A DNA stretch of 8,897 nucleotides from Spirochaetaceae bacterium (lineage in GTDB: Bacteria > Spirochaetota > Spirochaetia > SZUA-6 > Bin103). Position numbers and translations under genes: made by a program. This document shows positions 1 to 6,000 of the stretch, in pieces (within the stretch, counting starts at the first letter, position 1; every line of letters starts with the position of its first letter). Location: positions 1 through 8,897 of the forward strand of contig JAPPKD010000020.1 in NCBI GenBank assembly GCA_028820215.1, read 5' to 3'. The notes under the pieces are model-generated. The model worked only from the letters and a program-made list of their open reading frames with translations. It was not told the origin of the DNA and made no database searches.

Positions 1-1100
1 TCTCGACCCTGGGCGATACGATCGGCTACGCGCTGCTCCACGACGACGAGCCGACGCTGCGCAGCGCCACCGACCAGTTGAAGTCCTTCATGGCGTCGAT
101 CCCGGGGGTTTCCGGGATCTGGGACAGCCTGGCCCCCGGCAAGCGCCACATCGACATACAGGTGACGCCGGCAGGACAGGCGGCGGGCCTCACGCCGGCG
201 GCCATCGGCAGGCAGTTGCGTGCGAACTACCACGGGCTGGAGGTCCAGGAGCTGCAGCGGGGGCCGGACGAGATCGAGGTCGTGTTGCGCTACCCGCCCG
301 AACGGCGGCGCAGCCTGCGGGAGCTGTCCGCCGAGCGCATTCACCTGCAGACCCCATCCGGGTACGCGGAGATGCCCCTGAGCACCGCCGCCACCCTGGT
401 GGAGCGGCGCGAGCCGGCCACGCTGACGCGCATCGACGGCGAGCGGGCCGCCCGGGTGAGCGCCAACATCGACACCGCCGCGCTGACCGTCAGGCAGGTG
501 CACGCGCGGATCGAAGAGGAGCTGCTGCCCACGCTGCTGGCCGCGCATCCCGGACTGCGGTTCGAGGAGGATGGTTACGGCCGGCAGGAGCGCAGGCTGC
601 TGGCCACGGCAGCCGTGACGGTGCCGGCGGTCCTGCTGGCGATGTACGCGCTCATCGCGGCGTTCCTGCGCAGCTACTGGAAGCCGGTGGCCGCAGTGCT
701 CGGCTTTCCGCTGGCCTTCGCCGGCGCCGTGTTCGCCCATTGGCTGCTGGGCTGGGACTTCGGCGGCAGCTCGTTCTTCGGCGTGGTGGCGGTCTCCGGC
801 GTCGTCGTGAACGACGCGCTGGTGCTGCTGGACCGCTACAACAGGATACGGCGCGAGCGCAGCGAGCTGCCGGCGATCGCCGCGGTGGCGGCGGCCACGC
901 GCAGCCGATTCCGCGCCGTGGTGCTGACCAGCGTCACGACGCTGGTAGGCCTCTGCCCCCTGCTCTACGAGCGCAGCGACCTGCTGATCTTCCTGGTGCC
1001 GTTCGTGGTCAGCATGGTCGGCGGGCTGATCCTGTCCGGCGTGTTCACGCTGTTCATTCTCCCCGCGCTCGTGATGGCGGTGGAGGGATCTCGCCGGTAG
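1..1100 (+). CDS. RND (HAE1-type) efflux transporter permease, C-terminal part, cut by left edge
   Basis: Inner-membrane proton-driven pump of the AcrB/MexF superfamily, which normally works with a periplasmic adaptor and an outer-membrane channel. The frame is open from base 3 with no start codon needed inside the window, so the TTG at 78 is internal and the true start lies upstream. The visible part begins in the periplasmic porter/docking region (about 3-590: a VTPAGQAAGL stretch typical of the PC/docking segment, then a strand rich in RYP and charged residues). Five hydrophobic helices follow (about 597-670, 690-750, 770-835, 915-965, 980-1080), matching TM8-TM12. The family motif GVVVND before LVLLD in TM10 and the segment TSVTTLVGL in TM11 are clear. 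At the TM10 position of the AcrB proton-relay lysine this protein appears to have Asn, as many HAE1 relatives do. The gene ends with TAG at 1098. The substrate cannot be told from this part. Confidence 0.93.
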   Translation, partial: STLGDTIGYALLHDDEPTLRSATDQLKSFMASIPGVSGIWDSLAPGKRHIDIQVTPAGQAAGLTPAAIGRQLRANYHGLEVQELQRGPDEIEVVLRYPPERRRSLRELSAERIHLQTPSGYAEMPLSTAATLVERREPATLTRIDGERAARVSANIDTAALTVRQVHARIEEELLPTLLAAHPGLRFEEDGYGRQERRLLATAAVTVPAVLLAMYALIAAFLRSYWKPVAAVLGFPLAFAGAVFAHWLLGWDFGGSSFFGVVAVSGVVVNDALVLLDRYNRIRRERSELPAIAAVAAATRSRFRAVVLTSVTTLVGLCPLLYERSDLLIFLVPFVVSMVGGLILSGVFTLFILPALVMAVEGSRR

Positions 1101-1145
1101 GGCACTCCGGGTCCGGAGCGGTACCGGAGGCCGGCGCATCGGGTT

Positions 1146-1149
1146 AGGA
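1146..1149 (+). promoter_or_regulatory. Possible ribosome binding site (AGGA) for the Tag-like gene
   Basis: AGGA lies 10 nt upstream of the ATG at 1160, inside the 59-nt gap after the RND gene. The spacing is slightly long but usable. It is the only purine-rich Shine-Dalgarno-like stretch near this start and supports ATG 1160 as the start codon. Confidence 0.45.
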
Positions 1150-1159
1150 TGAGCCTGTC

Positions 1160-1621
1160 ATGACGGGACCGGACAAACCCACCACGGATGCCGGCTACCT
1201 GGAGGCGGCGTCCCGGATCATCTTCATGGGCGGGCTGAACCGCCGGGTCGTGGACGGCAAGTGGGACGGCTTCCTGCAGGCGTTCCACGGCTTCGACGTG
1301 GCGGCCGTGGCGGCCATGGGGCCTGCGGACGTAGAGCAACTCGCCCAGGACGACCGGGTGATCAAGTATCAGGCCAAGCTGCAGGCGGTCGTGACCAACG
1401 CGCAGGAGATGCAGCAGGTCGCCGCCGAGCACGGCAGCTTCGGCGCCTGGGTGGAGTCGGCGGTCGCCGGCGGCGTGCCGGCCGCCTGTGGGGAGCTGTC
1501 CAAGCGGTTCGCCTACATCTCCAGGGACGGCGCCCGCAACTGGCTCTATTCCACCGGCCACGACGTGGGAGCGGTGACCGACAAGGTCCGGGAGAAGTAC
1601 GCGCCGTACCGTCCGGCCTGA
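1160..1621 (+). CDS. Short DNA-3-methyladenine glycosylase I (Tag)-like protein
   Basis: A 153-residue soluble protein resembling the Tag family (helix-hairpin-helix base excision glycosylases that remove 3-methyladenine). The family signal is the run from about residue 22 to 82: FMGGLN, KWDGFLQAFHGFD (34-46), VAAMGPADVEQL, then a VIKYQAKLQAVVTNA helix (67-81). This matches the Tag pattern of a GLSW-like turn, a KRxxFxxAFxxFD stretch, an MxxxDIxxLLxD stretch, and an IIRNxxKIxAxxxNA helix. It is shorter than E. coli Tag (about 187 residues) and lacks the N-terminal Cys/aromatic block. The positions of Tag Glu38 and Trp46 align to Ile21 and Arg28, and the C-terminal zinc His/Cys set is absent. 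It may be a divergent glycosylase, a DNA-binding relative or a decayed copy; activity is uncertain. Start ATG 1160 has an AGGA upstream. The downstream symporter begins 13 nt after the stop, so the two are probably co-transcribed. Confidence 0.75.
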   Translation: MTGPDKPTTDAGYLEAASRIIFMGGLNRRVVDGKWDGFLQAFHGFDVAAVAAMGPADVEQLAQDDRVIKYQAKLQAVVTNAQEMQQVAAEHGSFGAWVESAVAGGVPAACGELSKRFAYISRDGARNWLYSTGHDVGAVTDKVREKYAPYRPA

Positions 1622-1622
1622 C

Positions 1623-1627
1623 GGGGA
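1623..1627 (+). promoter_or_regulatory. Ribosome binding site (GGGGA) for the symporter gene
   Basis: GGGGA begins 1 nt after the stop codon of the upstream gene and ends 7 nt before ATG 1635, which is ideal Shine-Dalgarno spacing. It fixes the symporter start and supports translation from a shared transcript. Confidence 0.6.
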
Positions 1628-1634
1628 CCCTCAG

Positions 1635-2975
1635 ATGACGCTGCGCACCAAGCTGGGCTACGGCGTCGGCGATCTGGGCGGCAACCTGTTCTTCACGGTT
1701 GTCAGCTTCCACCTGCTGATCTTCTTCACCGACACGGTGGGGTTGTCGCCGGCGCTGACCGGGCTGGCCTTCACCGTCGCGCGGCTCTGGGACGCCGTGA
1801 CCGATCCGCTGATGGGCGTGATCTCGGACCGTACTCGCACCCGCTGGGGCCGCCGCCGTCCGTACCTGCTGGCCGGCGCGCCGCTGCTGCTGGCCGGCAT
1901 CGCCGTCCTCTTCGTCGATCCCGGCCTGCAGACGCCGGGGGCGTTGTTCGCCTGGGCGGCGATCGTCTACGGCCTGGCGAACACCGCCTACACGGTGGCG
2001 TTCATCCCGTACAACTCCCTGACCCCGGACCTCGCCCCCGGATCGGACCAGCGCACCGCACTCAACGGCTACCGCATGAGCTTCGCGGTGGTCGGCACGC
2101 TGATCGGCGCGGCGGGATTCCCGATGCTGGTCTCGGTGCTGGGTCCGGGAGCGCCCGGCTACGGCCGTGCCGGCCTGGTGACCGGCGCGATCGTCTGTGC
2201 AGGACTGCTCGTCACGTTCCTGATGGTGCGGGAGCCCCCGCCGCCGGCGGCCACCACCGGAACGGCCACCACCGGAACGGACGGCGTCGGCCTGCGGCCG
2301 GTGGTGCAGGCGCTCGGAAATCGCGCCTTCCTGCTGGTGCTGATCCCGTGGACCCTGCACATGGTGGGCATCTCGCTGGTGTCCCCCATGGTGGTCTTCT
2401 ACTTCAAGTACGTGCACGGGGACGAAGGGCTCTCGCAGATCGCCCTGGGCGTCCTGCTGATCGCCGCCATGGCCTCGATCTCGCTGTGGGTGGTCTTCGG
2501 CAAGCGGCTGGAGAAGCGCACCTGCTACAACCTGGGGATGGTCTGGTTTTGCGTCTGTCTGCTGGCGGCCGCGGCGTTCGGCCAGCGCAGCGTTCCGCTG
2601 ACGCTGGTCATCATCGGCCTGGCCGGCATCGGTCTGGCTACCCACTACGTGTTCCCGTGGTCGATGCTGCCGGACGCGATCGACGCCGGCGCCGTGGCCT
2701 CCGGCCGCCGTGACGAGGGGGTCTACTACGGACTCTGGACCCTGCTGCAGAAAGGCGGCCAGGCGCTGGCGCCGCTGCTGGCCGGCATCACCCTGAGCGC
2801 GACCGGCTACGCGCCGGACGCCGTGCAGACCCCGGCCGCGCTGACCGGCATCCGGCTGCTGGTGGGGCCGTTCCCGGCGGTCTTCTTCGCGGCCGCGGTG
2901 GCGGTCCTGACCGCCTACCCAATCACGCGCGCCGCCCACGCCAAGCTGCGGGAACGGCTGACCCGGGCGTCGTGA
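1635..2975 (+). CDS. MelB-like GPH-group sugar:cation symporter (MFS fold)
   Basis: A 446-residue inner-membrane protein with about 12 hydrophobic helices, the usual size for the glycoside-pentoside-hexuronide:cation symporters (MelB, XylP, GusB), which import a sugar or glycoside with Na+ or H+. Family marks: YGVGDLGGN at the N-terminus (9-17), VARLWDAVTDPLMG in helix 2 (48-61), the cytoplasmic loop DRTRTRWGRRRPY (65-77), PYN (125-127) and a QRTALNGYRM loop (139-148). Asp53 and Asp57 correspond to MelB Asp55 and Asp59 of the cation site. The position of MelB Asp19, a sugar-binding residue, is Asn17, so the substrate is probably not a melibiose-like galactoside. A 15-bp tandem duplication in the central loop adds ATTGT twice (about residues 206-215). 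The start is supported by GGGGA 7 nt upstream. The stop TGA overlaps the GTG start of uvrA, so the genes are translationally coupled. GPH members are normally importers; export of a compound would be unusual. Confidence 0.9.
   Translation: MTLRTKLGYGVGDLGGNLFFTVVSFHLLIFFTDTVGLSPALTGLAFTVARLWDAVTDPLMGVISDRTRTRWGRRRPYLLAGAPLLLAGIAVLFVDPGLQTPGALFAWAAIVYGLANTAYTVAFIPYNSLTPDLAPGSDQRTALNGYRMSFAVVGTLIGAAGFPMLVSVLGPGAPGYGRAGLVTGAIVCAGLLVTFLMVREPPPPAATTGTATTGTDGVGLRPVVQALGNRAFLLVLIPWTLHMVGISLVSPMVVFYFKYVHGDEGLSQIALGVLLIAAMASISLWVVFGKRLEKRTCYNLGMVWFCVCLLAAAAFGQRSVPLTLVIIGLAGIGLATHYVFPWSMLPDAIDAGAVASGRRDEGVYYGLWTLLQKGGQALAPLLAGITLSATGYAPDAVQTPAALTGIRLLVGPFPAVFFAAAVAVLTAYPITRAAHAKLRERLTRAS
2249..2278 (+). 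repeat. Perfect 15-bp tandem duplication in the symporter gene
   Basis: The unit GGCCACCACCGGAAC occurs twice in a row without a mismatch, and the next two bases (GG) begin a third partial copy. It keeps the reading frame and encodes ATTGT-ATTGT in the loop between helices 6 and 7, just after a PPPP run. It looks like recent replication slippage in a tolerant linker. Confidence 0.9.
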
Positions 2976-3064
2976 CCGGCGACCCGAGCGTCGCTAACGG
3001 CGACCCGAGCGTCGCTGCCGGAGCCCCGAACGTCGCGACCCGCGACGCGATCGTCGTCCGCGGC
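2960..3064 (+). repeat. 21-bp imperfect tandem repeat spanning the symporter stop and uvrA start
   Basis: Five consecutive 21-bp blocks begin at 2960, 2981, 3002, 3023 and 3044, with a consensus close to GACCCGAGCGTCGCTRMCGGC. Counted by eye, neighbouring identities are 17/21 (units 1-2), 18/21 (units 2-3) and 15/21 (units 3-4). Unit 5 is about 15/21 to unit 1, but it already encodes the first conserved UvrA strand, so its match may be chance. Unit 1 holds the symporter stop and the uvrA GTG start (GTGA at 2972-2975). Units 2-4 encode three seven-residue repeats (DPSVANG, DPSVAAG, APNVATR). The unit length is a multiple of three, so copy changes keep the frame. Confidence 0.8.
2972..2975 (+). 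promoter_or_regulatory. GTGA start/stop overlap coupling symporter and uvrA
   Basis: The uvrA GTG start (2972-2974) overlaps the symporter TGA (2973-2975). No strong Shine-Dalgarno sequence precedes it (only a GGGAA-like run about 20 nt upstream). Initiation therefore probably depends on ribosomes finishing the symporter. No other ATG or GTG appears in frame before the Walker A region apart from the ATG at 3117, which would cut into the conserved domain. Confidence 0.75.
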
Positions 3065-6000
3065 GCGCGCGCCAACAACCTCCGGGACCTCGACGTCGAG
3101 ATCCCGTTGGCGCGCATGACGGTCGTCACCGGCGTGTCCGGCTCGGGCAAGTCGTCGCTGGCGTTCGACACCGTCTACGCGGAGGGCCAACGCCGCTACG
3201 TGGAGACCTTTTCCGCCTACACCCGCCAGTTCCTGGACCGGATGGACCGCCCGGCGGTGGACGCGGTGGAGGGGGTGCCGCCGGCCATCGCCATCGACCA
3301 GACCAACCCGGTGCGCACGTCGCGCTCGACGGTCGGCACCATGACCGAGCTCAACGATTACCTGAAGCTGCTGTACGCGCGCGCGGCCGGACTCACCTGC
3401 CGCCGCTGCCGCCGGCCCGTACAGGTGGACACGCCGCAGTCCATCGCCGCCGAGGCGCTGGCGTCCGCGCCCACCGGGCAGCGCGCCCTGATCACCTTCG
3501 AGGTGCCGGTGCCGGCCAACTTCACGCTGCAGGAGGTGCGCGCCCTGCTGGCGGCCAAGGGCTACCACCGGATCCACGCGGAGCGCCGCGCCACGGGATC
3601 ACGCCCGCGGCGCCTGGAGGTGGTCCAGGACCGGGTCTCCCTGGCCGACCACAACCTGCCGCGCATCGTCGAGGACCTGGAGGCCGCCCTGGAGCACGGC
3701 CACGGGCGGGCCGCGGTCCGGCACGTGGATGACGACGGCAGCGCCGGGCGCGCGCGCCGGTTCTCCGCGGAGCTGCACTGCGCTGCCTGCGACGTCGCCT
3801 ACCGCGAGCCGCTTCCCAGCCTGTTCTCTTTCAACTCCCCGGTCGGCGCCTGCGAGCAGTGCCGGGGGTTCGGGCGCATCATCACCATCGACTACGACCT
3901 GGTGATCCCGGACCGCCGCCGCTCGCTGGCCGACGGCGCCGTCCGCCCGTTCCAGAGTACGAGCTACTCCGAGTGCCAGGATGACCTGATCGGTTTCGCG
4001 CGCCGGCGCGGCGTCCCGCTCGACGTGCCGTGGCAGGAGCTGCCCGCTGCCGACCGCCGCTGGGTGATCGACGGCGACGGGAAGCACGACGAGGGGCGCT
4101 GGTACGGCGTGCGCGGCTTCTTCGACTGGCTGGAGGGACGGAGCTACCGCATGCACGTGCGGGTGCTGCTGTCGCGCTACCGCGCCTACGTGGAGTGTCC
4201 GGAGTGCCGAGGTACGCGCCTGAAGCCGGACGCGCTGCTGTGGAGGCTGGGAGCGGACGGGGGCCGCCACATCCACGACCTGGCGCTGCTGCCGATCGAG
4301 GAATGCGAGCGTTTCTTCGCCGCGCTCGAGGTACCCGCCGCGATCGCCGCCGGCGTGGAGCCGGTGCTGGAGGACATCCGCACCCGGCTGCGCTACCTGG
4401 TGGAAGTGGGGCTGGGCTACCTGACCCTGGACCGGCAGTCGCGCACCCTGTCCGGAGGCGAGGTGCAGCGCATCAACCTGACCACCGCCCTGGGCACGCA
4501 GCTCGTCAACGCGCTGTTCGTGCTGGACGAGCCCAGCATCGGCCTGCACCACCGCGACATCGGCCGGCTGATCGGCGTCCTGCACCGCCTGCGCGATGCC
4601 GGCAACACCCTGCTGATCGTCGAGCACGACCCGGCGGTGATCCGCGCCGCCGACCACGTCATCGACCTGGGGCCCGGGCCGGGCCGGCACGGCGGCCGCA
4701 TCCAGTTCGCGGGCCCGGTCCCCGGGTTGAACGGCTCGGACACCCAGACCGGGCGCTACCTCTCCGGCCGGCTGCAGGTCGCCGGCCGCAACGGGCACCC
4801 GGGCGCCGGCCGCGGCTTCCTGCGGGTGCGCGGCGCCCGCGCCAACAACCTCAAGCGGATCGACGTGGACTTCCCGCTCGGCGCCCTGGTCTGCCTGGCC
4901 GGGGTGTCGGGCTCCGGCAAGTCCACCCTGCTCTCCGACATCCTGTTCCCGGCCGTGCGCCGCGCCAAGGGGCAGCCGGCGGAGGCTCCGGGCGTCCACC
5001 GCGCGGTGCTCGGCCACGACCGGATCGCCGCCATCGAGCTGATCGACCAGAGCCCCATCGGCAAGTCGGCGCGCTCCACGCCGGCCAGCTACGTGAAGGC
5101 GCTGGACCCGATCCGCAAGCTCTTCGCGGCCACCGAGCAGGCGCGGGCGCGCGGCTACACGGCCGGCACCTTCAGCTTCAACACCGGCACGGGGCGCTGC
5201 CCGGCCTGCAGCGGCGCCGGCTTCGAGCACATCGAGATGCAGTTCCTGTCCGACGTCTACCTGCGCTGCGGGGACTGCGACGGCCGCCGCTTCCGCCCGG
5301 AAGTGGAGGAGGTGCGCGTGCACGGCCGCTCGATCGTGGACGTGCTGGACATGACCGTGGACGAGGCGCACGACGCCTTCCCGGAGCCGGCCGTGCGGGC
5401 GGCGCTGCGGCCCCTGGCCGAGGTCGGGCTGGGCTACCTCACGCTGGGCCAGGCGGTGCCCACCCTGTCCGGCGGCGAAGCTCAGCGGCTGAAGATCGCC
5501 GGCCACCTGCACATGAAGAACAAGGCCGGGGCCGCGTCGAAGGGATCCCGGCGCGGCGAGCCGCGGCAGGGCGTCCTGTTCCTCATGGACGAACCCACCA
5601 CCGGCCTGCACTTCGCTGACATCGCTGTGCTGATCGGCGCGCTGCGCAGCCTGGTGGCCGCCGGCCACTCGCTGATCGTGGTGGAGCACAACCTGGACGT
5701 GCTGGCCGCCGCCGACCACCTCATCGAGCTGGGTCCCGAGGGCGGTGAGGCCGGCGGCCGGGTGGTCGCCGCCGGGACGCCCGGCGAGCTCGCCGCGGAG
5801 GGCGGCACGCACACCGCGCTGGCGCTGCGCGACCGGGAGCGGGAGCTGCCGGCGCTCGCCGATGCGCGCACGGACGGCACGGCCTCAGTCCCGGGCCGGG
5901 GGCGCAACGGCGCCATCGAGGTGCGGCGCGCGCGGGAGCACAACCTGCGCGCCATCGACCTGACCATCCCGCGCGACCGCTTCACGGTGGTCACCGGGGT

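Noticed and set aside
78..80. TTG as the start of the RND gene
   Set aside because: The frame stays open to the left edge and the protein is only the C-terminal half of an RND permease, so this TTG is an internal Leu codon.
1105..1129. Inverted repeat CTCCGG ... CCGGAG (1105-1110 with 1113-1118 or 1124-1129) after the RND stop
   Set aside because: The first pairing leaves a 2-nt loop unless shortened to 5 bp, there is no T-tract, and CCGG words are expected by chance at this GC. Not enough to call a terminator or operator.
1145..1150. TAGGAT as a possible -10 box in front of the Tag-like gene
   Set aside because: No -35-like hexamer at the right distance (TACCGG), and the same bases are better explained as the Shine-Dalgarno AGGA.
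1362..2939. A 525-codon minus-strand open frame opposite the symporter and the Tag-like gene
   Set aside because: Low-complexity Arg/Gly/Gln/His translation with no motif. It crosses two well-supported plus-strand genes and is explained by high GC at third positions.
3599..5812. A 737-codon open frame on the minus strand inside uvrA
   Set aside because: It lies opposite a gene with four conserved ATPase motif sets. Its translation is a compositionally biased Ala/Gly/Arg/Val/His string with no domain, as expected antisense to GC-rich codons.
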